Below are positions 8,828 to 17,866 of a stretch of DNA of 64,000 nt, in pieces. Source of the DNA: Bacteroidaceae bacterium (GTDB taxonomy: Bacteria > Bacteroidota > Bacteroidia > Bacteroidales > Bacteroidaceae); contig JAFSNB010000039.1 in NCBI GenBank assembly GCA_017447625.1, positions 62,001-126,000 of the forward strand, in the 5' to 3' direction. Below the pieces are notes generated by a model. That model was not told where the DNA came from and ran no database searches. It saw only the letters and a program-made list of their open reading frames with translations. Position numbers and translations under genes: made by a program. Within the stretch, counting starts at the first letter, position 1, and each line of letters opens with the position of its first letter.

Positions 8828-11064
8828 GGGTTCGTCTGTCCATACTAATCTGTTTACTGTGCTGGGGGGTAGCCTCCCTGGCACAGGACTTCGACACCGA
8901 GCGCAGCACGTTGGGTGTCGATGAGGAGAATATGGACGGAACCTCCGGCACGAACCGCGTGCAGTGGGGACGTGATACCACCGGCGTGGAGAAATCCGTT
9001 CCGATAGAGTACCACCAGTGGTTCATCGATGAGCAGTTCGGCGACCGCATCCCACAGGAGTACAACGACACTCTGCCGCACCTCTTCCAGAACTTCACCG
9101 CTGGCGAGGGGCCGAGGGGTGAGTACATGATGCTGGGCAATGTGGGTTCGCCGCGCTACCAAGTCAACTGGCTCGACCGCGAGCAGTACGACCACTTCTT
9201 TTTCATGGATCAGCTGAGTCAGATTCACGCCACACCCGGCAACACGCTGTTCACCAACACCAAGTGCCCCGTAACCAACCTGCAGTACCACAAGAGCGGC
9301 GACAAGCAGAACGGTCAGGACCGCTTCCGCGCCTACTTCGCCACAAACATAAACAAGCGGGCGGGTTTCGGCTTCAAGTTCGACTATCTCTACGGGCGCG
9401 GCTTCTATCTCTCATCCTCTCAGTCGCAGTTCGCAGGCCATCTCTTCGGCTATTATCATGGCGAACGCTATGAGATGCACGCCTTCGGAGGCTACGAGCA
9501 TTTCAAGATGGCTGAGAACGGCGGCATCGAGGACGACCGCTACATCACCGACCCGCAGAGTTTTCCGCAGAGCTACAGCAGCCGTGACATTCCCACTGTG
9601 CTCGACGACACGTGGAACCGCAACGACCAGCACACCTACTATCTCACACACCGCTACAACGTGGGCTTCTACCGCGAGCGCGAAGTGCCTGACAGCCTCA
9701 AACCGCAGATGCCGCCCGCCGCGGAACTGATGATGAAGATACGCCCGGACAGCCTGCGCAACGTCATCCAGGGCGACTCCGTACGCCTGGCCCTCACCCT
9801 CGACTCCCTGCGCAACGACTGGCAGTCGGCACAGCCCGTGCCCATGGATTTCGTGCCGGTAACCAGTTTCCTCCACACCTTCAAACTGAAACGCCTCGCA
9901 CACACGTTCTACAGCAAGGGCGGCATAAAAGACAACTACATCCCACACGCACCCCACTACACTTCGAGCTTCAGCAGCATCGAAGACCGCACCACCGCGC
10001 TCAGCATACGCAACCTCTTTGGAATACAGCTGCGCGAGGGCTTCAACAAATGGGCAAAAGCAGGCATCACCCTCTTCGCAGCCCACGAATACAGACGTCA
10101 GACACTGCCCGGAATAGGCACCACAGACAGCACCTCTGTGTTCGATATCTTCCACGAAAACCACATCTCCGTGGGCGGCTCGATAGCCAAGACGCAGGGA
10201 CGCACCATACATTTCAATGCCGGCGCAGAGTTCTGGGTTTTAGGCCCTGATGCCGGAGACATGGACATCCACGGCACAGCCGACCTCAACTTCCGTCTCG
10301 GACGGGACACAGTGCGATTCGAGACCACCGCCTTCTTCAAAGTCGTCACCCCCCACTTCTACTTCACTCATTTCCACACCGAACCGACACTGTGGGACGA
10401 TGATGAGCTGACCAAGGAGACCCGCACACGCGTCGAAGGCACGCTGACCATAGACCGCACACTCACCTCGCTCCGGTTCGGATTCGAGAACATATCCAAG
10501 TACACCCATTTCGCCACTGTTCTCACACCCAAAGACCCCGCCGCCACAAACCTCTCAACATCAATCAACAGCCAATGGGCACGCGATGTCGTGGTGCGGC
10601 AGCAGAGCGGAAGCGTACAGGTGCTGAGCGCCACCCTCAGCCAAGACCTCCATCTCGGCATCTTCAGCTGGGACAACTCCGTGACGTGGCAGCATTCCAC
10701 GAAACCCGACGTGCTCCCCCTGCCCGTAATCAGCATCTACACAAACCCCTACATCACCTTCCACATAGCCAAAGTCCTCCGTGTGGAACTTGGGGCTGAC
10801 ATGCGCTACTTCACCAAATACTACGCCCCCGACTACTCCCCCGTCCTCAACACCTTTGCCGTGCAGGACACCAACTACGAGCGCATAAAGATAGGCAACT
10901 GGCCCATAATCAACGTCTATGCCAACTTCGCCATAAAGCGTGTACGCGGCTACATAAACTACACCCACGCCAATGCCGGCAACGGTTTCGCCTTCTGGGC
11001 TCCCCACTACCCCATCGACCCCGCCAGCCTCCGTTTCGGCATCAGCTGGAATTTCTACGATTAA
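8824..11064 (+). CDS. Putative outer membrane porin (Bacteroidetes Porin_10-like)
   Basis: A 746-residue protein with a signal peptide (GTG start, MRVRLSILICLLCWGVASLA) followed by a long region of alternating aromatic/polar strands that ends in an aromatic-rich outer-membrane strand (LRFGISWNFYD). This is the pattern of the putative beta-barrel porins often annotated in Bacteroidales. The start overlaps the korC stop by 4 bases. Which small molecules pass is unknown. It is the last gene of the operon and is followed by a hairpin. Confidence 0.7.
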   Translation: MRVRLSILICLLCWGVASLAQDFDTERSTLGVDEENMDGTSGTNRVQWGRDTTGVEKSVPIEYHQWFIDEQFGDRIPQEYNDTLPHLFQNFTAGEGPRGEYMMLGNVGSPRYQVNWLDREQYDHFFFMDQLSQIHATPGNTLFTNTKCPVTNLQYHKSGDKQNGQDRFRAYFATNINKRAGFGFKFDYLYGRGFYLSSSQSQFAGHLFGYYHGERYEMHAFGGYEHFKMAENGGIEDDRYITDPQSFPQSYSSRDIPTVLDDTWNRNDQHTYYLTHRYNVGFYREREVPDSLKPQMPPAAELMMKIRPDSLRNVIQGDSVRLALTLDSLRNDWQSAQPVPMDFVPVTSFLHTFKLKRLAHTFYSKGGIKDNYIPHAPHYTSSFSSIEDRTTALSIRNLFGIQLREGFNKWAKAGITLFAAHEYRRQTLPGIGTTDSTSVFDIFHENHISVGGSIAKTQGRTIHFNAGAEFWVLGPDAGDMDIHGTADLNFRLGRDTVRFETTAFFKVVTPHFYFTHFHTEPTLWDDDELTKETRTRVEGTLTIDRTLTSLRFGFENISKYTHFATVLTPKDPAATNLSTSINSQWARDVVVRQQSGSVQVLSATLSQDLHLGIFSWDNSVTWQHSTKPDVLPLPVISIYTNPYITFHIAKVLRVELGADMRYFTKYYAPDYSPVLNTFAVQDTNYERIKIGNWPIINVYANFAIKRVRGYINYTHANAGNGFAFWAPHYPIDPASLRFGISWNFYD

Positions 11065-11089
11065 AACCCTTCCTCTTGCAAACAGTAAA

Positions 11090-11121
11090 CCCCGAACCCT
11101 GCAAAGGAGCAAGATTCGGGG
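11090..11121. terminator. Hairpin between convergent genes
   Basis: CCCCGAAC (from 11090) pairs with ATTCGGGG (11114-11121) around a 16-base loop. It lies between the porin gene and the convergent primase gene. There is no long T-run, only GGAGAAAATT after it on the plus strand, so termination strength is uncertain. Confidence 0.4.
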
Positions 11122-11156
11122 GGAGAAAATTGTGAAGCCTGTTGTGGAGTGTTCTT

Positions 11157-11189
11157 GTCCACAAGTGACTTTCTTACTTGCTGACTTTC
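11157..11189 (+). repeat. Copy A of a ~33-bp repeat at the left edge of the accessory region
   Basis: This stretch (GTCCACAAGTGACTTTCTTA followed by CTTGCTGACTTT) matches 18987-19019 in direct orientation at about 29 of 33 bases, and 18861-18887 in inverted orientation (GTCCACAAGTGACTT exact). It lies just beyond the 3' end of the primase gene. Together with copy B it brackets 7.8 kb of accessory genes. Confidence 0.65.
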
Positions 11190-11206
11190 TATGTGGCCTC
11201 AGTAGG

Positions 11207-13792
11207 CTAACCTATGCTCTGCACACGTTTGCGGTATTGACCGCGTTTGGTGCGCACAATGGATTTGTCCTCAAGCAAACGGTTGAGAGCCTTATTCGCG
11301 GAGCGGTTATTAGCGAAGTTGAAGACCTGCGCGAACTGTTCCGTTGTAAACTCCGATGGAAGATTTTGGAAGCAAAGCTCGTACCGCGATGTGCGACGGC
11401 GGAACATAGTGGCATCTTTCTGTTGCTCTTCGAAGTAGAGGCGTGCCAACTCGCCGAAATAGTGGTGTTGTGTCTTGTAGTGGATGTCCAAGACAAGCGA
11501 ACAGAGCGCCTTGTCAGTGTCGTCAATGACGTATGTGCCGGTCTGCTCACGCTCGTCCCAGTGCCGCATATCTATATACGGGGCAGAGATGCATAGACTG
11601 ACGAGGGAACAGCGCTTCAAAAGCATCTCATCTGCCTTATCGTCGTTGAAAGCAGCACGGTCCATGTGATCGTCTGTCCAGTGCCAGCAGTGTTCCACAA
11701 GTGGCCACAGAGGTAGCTCGCCGTGGCGCTTGTCTAAACGGTAAGCCCACTGCCTGAGCGTGTCGTCGGCTTCCAGCGCTTTCTGGCTCTGCTGCCGAAG
11801 TTCCATCATCTTGAAGCCCGTACCGAGCACAGGCAGTACGGCAAGACGAGTGGAATAGCCTGAACCGAAATTCCTATCATTCACCAGCATTTTCAAAGCC
11901 GGCGGTGTGCAAGTCCGGACAAGGTTCCAATAGACGTGGAAGAATCCTGTTACTGAGTCGAGGTTGGCGTACTGTTGAGAGTCCTTTTCGTTAGTGAATG
12001 CTTTGATTTCCATGACCTGTTTGTCAATCCACGAGCCACCCTTCTGCATCTTGATGCTGTTCAACGCCTCGGTGTCCACGGTAAGCATGTGCATCTGCAT
12101 ACGCTCGCCATCTACCTCTGTCCATGCATTGCACATGTCGTTGATAAATACGTTGTTTGAGGTTCTGGCTCCGTGAAGACGCACGATGCCTTTGGGTTTC
12201 GTAGCCTTGTCCTTGTTCGAACCTTTGCTTCGGGCTTCTTCTTTCCAAGCGTTTATGGCATCGTTTGCCAGCTGGTCGGACAACTCTATCGGCTCTGTCA
12301 GCAGGCTTGCTATTCTGACCAAGGCCCCCTTGCCGCTGGCGGGGTCGCCAACGCCAAGGATGTTGTAATTGAGCCTGCGCCGAAGCTCCGGTTGGTCATA
12401 GAATCGATACCAACACAAAGTCATCAACGTACCCATAAGCCCGGCTGATGCAAAGAGGAGGAAGGGCCACAGACGTTCGGGATGCGGCTCGCATATCTCG
12501 CGCACACAGGGATAAGTGTCAAAGAGTTCGCGAATCTTCTCAATCCATTCCTCGAAGGGTAAATCTTCTTCAGGAGAAGTTGTTTCGGCCTGAACATCTG
12601 TGTCTATGCCTGCCTTCGAGAGGAGTTCCTGCAAACGCTTGGGGCGGCGGGTCAAGAGAGGTTTCTTTGCCACCGTAGCTATGCAGTTCTCCAGTTCGCC
12701 GATACTCTGGTCAGTCCAATTCTTAATATAGTTAAGCAGACGAGCCATAGTGAGAGCCTTCTGTGCGTTGTTATCCGCAAGCAGAAGGAGCCAGGGGGCA
12801 GTCTCGCTGATAAACGTCTCATGACGGCGACCTTCGGGCAGACTCTCACCGTAGAACTCATTTAGAGCCTTGACTATGGCTAAGTCACGCTCTGCGAGAG
12901 AAGAGACTTGAGGGCTGACGGATGATGGCTGAGTGGTGACCTCTGAGGGTTGAGTCTCAGCTGCCTTGCGAGCGGCTTTGCGCTGACTTTCAAACTCCTG
13001 CCAACGGGGTTGAGTGGGGTCTGATTCGCCGTTGCGGTAAGCCTCACCATAACGTGCTTCAAAATCAGGATTCTCGTATGAAAAGAGAGCCTCCGGGTCA
13101 ATATATTTGATATCCTCGAAGCGTGGGATAAAGTGCGCGTGGTCGCTGTTCTTGCATTGTGGGTCGGCATACTCCAAAACACCCAACTTCTCAGCAAGCG
13201 TATAGTAGTTGTCGGCCAAATTGCCCACCTCTACGTCGGCCTTGAACACGAGCTTCACGCCCTCGCCGCTCGGCGTGATGAATATCCAGACGATGCCCAG
13301 ATTATTGAAGTCTTCACGCGCCAACCATTGCGGAATGAGCTCTTCGATGTTAGGCACGTGGTCAAGATCGAGTACGGCAAGACCACTGAGATAGCCGTAC
13401 TTCTGCACACGCCAAGTCCCCTCGCGTCCCCACTGGTCTTTGCTCTCGGTGAAGTGGGTGACTGTTGGGATAACGGCGGGTAGTCCGCTCTTGAACGAGT
13501 CAATGAAAAGCTTCACCCGCTTAGCGTCATCCTCGGGGATGAGCTTTCGTTTGCGGCGTTCGTCCTTCTTCAGAGCTCCACAGAGCCACATTTTGAACTC
13601 CGGGAGTTCCACGACGTCGGCAACAAAAGCCTCAACAGCCTTTTTAGCCTGAGCCTCAGCCATCGCAAGTCGAAACTTGCGATAGCAGTCGATAGCCAGA
13701 TTGTTCTCGGATGCCTGTGTCAGCCCTTTCAGGATGTCGGCTGAAAGCTCAATAGTGGGCTGGGAAATTGTTTTTTGGTAAATACGTTTCAT
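11207..13792 (-). CDS. BT4734-type primase-like / DUF3987 P-loop protein
   Basis: An 861-residue protein. Residues about 90-250 resemble the BT4734/BF3469 (VirE N-terminal-like) domain with LAVLDLDHVPNIEELIPQW and VWIFITPSGEGVKLVFKADV, a primase-polymerase type fold. Residues about 430-800 resemble DUF3987, with Walker A GVGDPASGKG near 480-488 and a candidate Walker B LTVDTEAL. Such proteins occur on Bacteroidetes mobile or accessory regions and are thought to act in DNA replication, but the role here is not established. It overlaps the upstream 167-residue gene by ATGA. Its stop codon lies in TAGGCTAACCTA, which resembles the 10-bp repeat found 7 kb away. Confidence 0.8.
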   Translation of the reverse strand: MKRIYQKTISQPTIELSADILKGLTQASENNLAIDCYRKFRLAMAEAQAKKAVEAFVADVVELPEFKMWLCGALKKDERRKRKLIPEDDAKRVKLFIDSFKSGLPAVIPTVTHFTESKDQWGREGTWRVQKYGYLSGLAVLDLDHVPNIEELIPQWLAREDFNNLGIVWIFITPSGEGVKLVFKADVEVGNLADNYYTLAEKLGVLEYADPQCKNSDHAHFIPRFEDIKYIDPEALFSYENPDFEARYGEAYRNGESDPTQPRWQEFESQRKAARKAAETQPSEVTTQPSSVSPQVSSLAERDLAIVKALNEFYGESLPEGRRHETFISETAPWLLLLADNNAQKALTMARLLNYIKNWTDQSIGELENCIATVAKKPLLTRRPKRLQELLSKAGIDTDVQAETTSPEEDLPFEEWIEKIRELFDTYPCVREICEPHPERLWPFLLFASAGLMGTLMTLCWYRFYDQPELRRRLNYNILGVGDPASGKGALVRIASLLTEPIELSDQLANDAINAWKEEARSKGSNKDKATKPKGIVRLHGARTSNNVFINDMCNAWTEVDGERMQMHMLTVDTEALNSIKMQKGGSWIDKQVMEIKAFTNEKDSQQYANLDSVTGFFHVYWNLVRTCTPPALKMLVNDRNFGSGYSTRLAVLPVLGTGFKMMELRQQSQKALEADDTLRQWAYRLDKRHGELPLWPLVEHCWHWTDDHMDRAAFNDDKADEMLLKRCSLVSLCISAPYIDMRHWDEREQTGTYVIDDTDKALCSLVLDIHYKTQHHYFGELARLYFEEQQKDATMFRRRTSRYELCFQNLPSEFTTEQFAQVFNFANNRSANKALNRLLEDKSIVRTKRGQYRKRVQSIG

Positions 13793-14292
13793 TGTTTTGA
13801 ACTTTTAGTTTTTTTGATAAAATTGCTGAATCTTTCGTTTGCGGGCAGACGGCGCACCATAAGCTGCACTTGTCGCAAGACCTCGGCTTGCCAATCTCGG
13901 CTGTGCTTCGTTAGGTCGATAATGCCAGAAAAAGACAGTTCGCTTTTCTCGGTATCTAACCAACACTGCATTCCGCCTTCTGCAGCCACGCGCTGCTCCA
14001 AAGGTTGCTCCACAGGTTTCTTGGGCTTCAGGTCTCGGGTCAGTGCCGCAAACTGCTTGCAGAGCTCTGCGTACGGGTCGGGAGACGACTCTTTGCACTT
14101 GAGCGTCAGCATTTTTGACGGGTCTGAACCCGTGGTTGTCCAACGTTTGCCGCCGCCCGCGCATCGTTTTAGATTTGTTTGAGTTGACGGGCCTTCATTG
14201 TAAGCGGTAAAGTCAAACGAGTTGTCTGTGAGGTCGAAAGTACCGGTCCCTCGAACCTTGACTTTCTTTTGTTTTAAGTCTGAAATTTCCAT
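13789..14292 (-). CDS. Unknown 167-residue protein coupled to the primase gene
   Basis: No signal peptide or membrane helix. The N-terminal part is polar (EISDLKQKKVKVRGTGTFDL), with KRCAGGGKRWTTTGSDPSK around 43-60; the C-terminal half contains a strand-rich part (MQCWLDTEKSELSFSGIIDL) and ends in a basic tail. It overlaps the primase gene by 4 bases (ATGA), so the two are a translationally coupled pair. I do not recognise the family. Position suggests a DNA-associated partner of the primase. Confidence 0.7.
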   Translation of the reverse strand: MEISDLKQKKVKVRGTGTFDLTDNSFDFTAYNEGPSTQTNLKRCAGGGKRWTTTGSDPSKMLTLKCKESSPDPYAELCKQFAALTRDLKPKKPVEQPLEQRVAAEGGMQCWLDTEKSELSFSGIIDLTKHSRDWQAEVLRQVQLMVRRLPANERFSNFIKKTKSSKQ

Positions 14293-14380
14293 TTTGACTA
14301 TGCTATTAATTAATAATTAATGTGTAGGGGAGAACGCGTCTCGATGCTCTATTATCCTTAAAGCGCGCTGGATAAAAAAA

Positions 14381-14437
14381 GCACCGCAACCAGATTACCT
14401 GAATTGCGGCGCAAAGATAGGACATTTCTAAGTGTCC
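14381..14437 (-). promoter_or_regulatory. Putative promoter with inverted repeats, upstream of the primase pair
   Basis: On the minus strand TATCTTTG (plus coordinates 14412-14419) fits the -7 element TAnnTTTG. The inverted repeat GGACA...TGTCC (14420-14437) lies directly upstream, where a -33 region and repressor would sit, and GCACCGCAA/TTGCGGCGC (about 14382-14413) forms a hairpin in the leader. I find no good TTTG at the right distance, so this is a candidate only. Confidence 0.4.
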
Positions 14438-14536
14438 AACTAACACATTTTATGGATTATTTCTCGATAATTCTATCACACAAACACAACACAAACACTT
14501 TGTGCGATGATTACACAAATCGCACAAATCGCACAA

Positions 14537-14568
14537 ACAAAAAGAGCAGCAACTTATAGTTACTGCTG
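14537..14568 (-). terminator. Rho-independent terminator overlapping a stop codon
   Basis: On the minus strand AGCAGTAACT-ATAA-GTTGCTGCT is followed by CTTTTTGT. The stem begins within the last codons and stop (TAA) of the 445-residue gene. Just past it, repeated CGCACAAAT words lie at 14513-14537. Confidence 0.7.
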
Positions 14569-15897
14569 TTTCTTTCTCCTTCTTCTTAAAGCCGTATCAA
14601 AGTTTTGATAGGAGTTACTTTCAAGGATTTTTGCAGCATGTAGCACTCTCCACATGTCTATGTTATTTGTCTTAGGTGAAATTTTGTTTTGCTGCATTCG
14701 CTCGAAGATAATATCTGCTATCTCGGGGTCTGTTTTGCCGCTCATCTCGTCAATGATGTTCTGTGCGACTTTTTCGTCTTCATAACAGAAGTGAGAGAAT
14801 AATTCAACCACCCACGCCTTGTTTTCCGCATCTTCATTCTTAGCCTCTTCATTTGGGCGGTTGGTCAACTCTAACTGTAAACGCTTGTTCGTTTCTTCTA
14901 AATCTTTATTTTCCTTCTTCAGCTCTTGAATCTTCGCCTTATAGTCAGCCAATGCTCTGTCGAAATCTGCTCTGGTGAACACTTCTGTCTGATTTGGAGA
15001 ATCACCGATGTAATCGTAATCGTCGAAAGGTTGCTCTTTATCTAAATAGTTCTTAATCGGTGTGATTTCTCCAAGCACATCCATGTCGGAATATCTCGCA
15101 AAAGCTAAATTCTCCATTGCGCTTATGAATTTAGTGAAATGGGTATTATCCTTAGCCGAGCGAACCATTGCATAAACGCAAATCAAGATAATCTGTGAAC
15201 CACGATATCCGTCGTAGATTTGACCGTGAACGAGACTTGTTGCAGCACGTTTAATAAAGAGCTCAGGATATCGTAAATCCCTCAACGCATGAACCACCTG
15301 CTTAGCATTGAACCATACGTTTGCCTCGTCAAGATTGGTATCGTATTTTTCTGAGAGCCCTCTTATTAACCCAGCCATCTTTCTAAACAGAAGTTCATCG
15401 CTGTATTCATCATACAGGCGATCCATTTCCGGTCTAGAATGAGCAACATAGGCAAAAACTGGTTTTACTTCCTTTTTCTCTTCGGCCCTTGCTTTCTCCA
15501 GTAGTTCATCCTGCTCTATAATTTTATCAATCGTTGGTTTTATGATATTTTTCAGAACATTGTCTCCGCCATATGCCCCCATGTTCCACACTAACTCGGG
15601 AAACACTATCGTTTGAAAAATAGAATCCTTGGCATGACGGTAGTATAACAATATGTAAACACGCACCAGAATGTGATGGTAATAATAATACCCAGACCCC
15701 AAAGAGCCATTTTTCTTCTTGGCTTCTGCTATTACGCTATCAACAGCCCGAGGTTCACTCTCAATCTTCATGCATAACTCTGTGATGCCATCCCACATCG
15801 TGTCAGAGCTATGCCCTTGAAGATGTAGAAGTCTCCTACAAACCCGCTCTGACAACTGGGCTAGTGTATATTCTGGTAAGAAGTTTGATTTGTTCAT
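14560..15897 (-). CDS. Unknown 445-residue protein with coiled coil
   Basis: A cytoplasmic-looking protein without signal peptide. Residues about 1-300 are helical and rich in aromatic residues (YYYYHHILVRVYILLYYRH). A coiled coil lies at about 310-355 (KAKIQELKKENKDLEETNKR). A distinct C-terminal module (about 360-435) reads KAWVVELFSHFCYEDEKVAQ, then an IADIIFERM helix and ends basic (RRRRKKQQ). I do not recognise a named family. It is transcribed alone, ending in its own terminator. Lower GC than neighbouring core genes suggests acquisition. Confidence 0.75.
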   Translation of the reverse strand: MNKSNFLPEYTLAQLSERVCRRLLHLQGHSSDTMWDGITELCMKIESEPRAVDSVIAEAKKKNGSLGSGYYYYHHILVRVYILLYYRHAKDSIFQTIVFPELVWNMGAYGGDNVLKNIIKPTIDKIIEQDELLEKARAEEKKEVKPVFAYVAHSRPEMDRLYDEYSDELLFRKMAGLIRGLSEKYDTNLDEANVWFNAKQVVHALRDLRYPELFIKRAATSLVHGQIYDGYRGSQIILICVYAMVRSAKDNTHFTKFISAMENLAFARYSDMDVLGEITPIKNYLDKEQPFDDYDYIGDSPNQTEVFTRADFDRALADYKAKIQELKKENKDLEETNKRLQLELTNRPNEEAKNEDAENKAWVVELFSHFCYEDEKVAQNIIDEMSGKTDPEIADIIFERMQQNKISPKTNNIDMWRVLHAAKILESNSYQNFDTALRRRRKKQQ

Positions 15898-15966
15898 ATT
15901 GATACATTTTAAACAACTTGTCCACGCAATTACGTAAACACTACTATGAAATTTAGCCGCAAATGT

Positions 15967-16001
15967 ACAAAAATCCCCGGAACTCTATGCGAATTTCGGG
16001 G
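15967..16001 (-). terminator. Rho-independent terminator of the LRR gene
   Basis: On the minus strand CCCCGAAATTC and GAGTTCCGGGG form an 11-bp stem with two mismatches around a 5-base loop, followed by ATTTTTGT. It lies 28 bases after the stop codon at 16029. Confidence 0.7.
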
Positions 16002-16028
16002 AAAAATATGAATTATATGTGCTTCTTT

Positions 16029-17522
16029 CTATTTTACAAACACTTTTACTATCTCATCTGCTGCCTTTACGATATAAGTTTGCTCCTTAGCAAGGTGAAG
16101 TGTGATTGGTGAGCCATTTGATGTGGCAGTAGTTTGAAGATGACCTTCGATGTCATATACCGACACGTTTTCACCTGCATTGAGTCCGCTGACAACAACA
16201 TTGTTTTGTAAAACAGTAATCTTTACATCTGCTTTGCCACCAACGCCTTTTATAGCATTTCCTTTTGCATAAGTGATGTTTAGTTCTGAACTTTCGGCCA
16301 TCGCTGGGGTTGTGAATTCTTTATCGCTATTCAACGAACTTGTCACGTCGGCACCCTTGAATGTGACAGAATGGATATGCCAACCTTCTACTGGTTCTAT
16401 TCTGAACGTATATGCTTTTCCACGTTCACATTTCAGTTTCGTGCAACCACGTTCCGCATCAACGATGGATAACCAGATTGGATCTCCATCTTCCTTCTCC
16501 TCTACCTCTTTAAAGTTTGCAGTCCACCCTTTTTCGACATATTTACTCCGTGTGCCAGCGGGAATAACAAGTTTGCAATTTGTCTTTGTATTATTAGGAA
16601 ACACATTATCTGGAAATGACATGGGATTAACCATATAACACGTAAGGGTGTTTAATTTTTCGCATCTAAAGAAAGCATAACTACCTATGAGCGAAATACT
16701 ATTTGGAATATTTATTGAGGTTAGGTTTCGACAATCATAGAAAGCATAATCACAAATGTATGTAACATCATCTCTTAAATGAATACTTATTTCATTAGAC
16801 AATGATCCTTTATATGAATAAACATACTTCCCAGCATAAATAACACCATCAGGTTGTGATTCTATCCACCCTGTATTATCCAAAGCACCATGTTGTAAAA
16901 AAATATTATCTGGAATTTCTATCGTGAACAAATTACTACATCCATCAAAAGCATATTCACTAATTTGTATTACACTTTCTGGAATGTTTATAGAAGATAA
17001 ATTACTACAATTCTTAAAAGATTTCAGTCCGATGTAGGTAACAGATTCGGGGAGTTTAATCGAAGATAAACTGGTACAGCCATAAAAAGCTTCTCCATCT
17101 ATAGAATTGATACCTTCCGGAAGTTGTATTGATGTAAGGCTGCTACAACCGTAGAAGACTTGATTTGTTATAAGCTTAACGCTATCAGGTATATTAATAG
17201 ATCTAAGGCTGCTACAACCATAAAATGCACCTGTGGAAATATATTTCACGCTTTCTGGTAGAATGAGGGATTTTACATTCCTGCAATTATAAAAAGCTTG
17301 ATACCCGATACTTGTTACCTGATAATAACTTTGATTATCTATGCTATATATTTCACTTGGTACAACAATATTTCCATAATAATCATTTTTTTCCCCATGA
17401 GTAACTGATGCCGTTTTATATATGTCGTCAAGATCGTACCATATACCACCAATCTTTTGTTTCTCCGCATAAGAAACTATTGGGAGCAACATCAAAGCTA
17501 AGAAAAGAATTTGTTTTTTCAT
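16029..17522 (-). CDS. BspA-type leucine-rich-repeat secreted protein
   Basis: A 497-residue secreted protein. It has a signal peptide (about 1-19, cleaved after SYA), then about nine LRR_5 (BspA) repeats from about 70 to 330, each with the pattern AFYGCSSLTSIQLPEGINSI. Residues about 350-420 form an extension with IHSVTFKGADVTSSLNS, and the C-terminus (about 430-497: VSVYDIEGHLQTTATSNG then YIVKAADEIVKVFVK) resembles a type IX secretion sorting domain. BspA proteins of oral and gut Bacteroidetes bind host proteins or other cells; that role here is inferred. It has lower GC than the core genes. Confidence 0.85.
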   Translation of the reverse strand: MKKQILFLALMLLPIVSYAEKQKIGGIWYDLDDIYKTASVTHGEKNDYYGNIVVPSEIYSIDNQSYYQVTSIGYQAFYNCRNVKSLILPESVKYISTGAFYGCSSLRSINIPDSVKLITNQVFYGCSSLTSIQLPEGINSIDGEAFYGCTSLSSIKLPESVTYIGLKSFKNCSNLSSINIPESVIQISEYAFDGCSNLFTIEIPDNIFLQHGALDNTGWIESQPDGVIYAGKYVYSYKGSLSNEISIHLRDDVTYICDYAFYDCRNLTSINIPNSISLIGSYAFFRCEKLNTLTCYMVNPMSFPDNVFPNNTKTNCKLVIPAGTRSKYVEKGWTANFKEVEEKEDGDPIWLSIVDAERGCTKLKCERGKAYTFRIEPVEGWHIHSVTFKGADVTSSLNSDKEFTTPAMAESSELNITYAKGNAIKGVGGKADVKITVLQNNVVVSGLNAGENVSVYDIEGHLQTTATSNGSPITLHLAKEQTYIVKAADEIVKVFVK

Positions 17523-17866
17523 AATCCAATTATTTGTTTGTTAATGCGTTAAGAAATACAACAAAAAGAAAACGTGGACAATTTACTTCGCCTACGTTTC
17601 TGAGGTATCGCCAAACACCTATTTGTCTTAAACGAGTAAACGTCCACGCCAAGCGGCGTGAACTATCTACTTTTATTCTTAACAAATTCCTCAAATTTGG
17701 CGATTTATCAGAAACAAGAATCAAAAGTGGATGTTCATCCTTTATGTCCTAGAAATGTTAATCTATGCTCATAGGCAATATGGTTTTAGTGGTTATGCGC
17801 CGCAAATATACAAACTCTTTTTTGATTGGATGGCATTTTCTATCTTATTTTTCGCAAATCATCTTT
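17523..17866. other. Gene-free spacer with hairpins and a weak promoter
   Basis: No gene seen. It contains a hairpin CACGCC-AAGC-GGCGTG near 17650, the pair ACGTGGAC (about 17572) and GTCCACG (about 17641) some 70 bases apart, and a minus-strand TATATTTG (plus 17803-17810) that fits the -7 consensus for the LRR gene, though no matching -33 TTTG is present. Confidence 0.45.

Noticed and set aside
10973-11596. A 207-residue plus-strand frame across the porin-primase junction
   Set aside because: It runs through a hairpin and antisense to the primase gene without recognisable domain.
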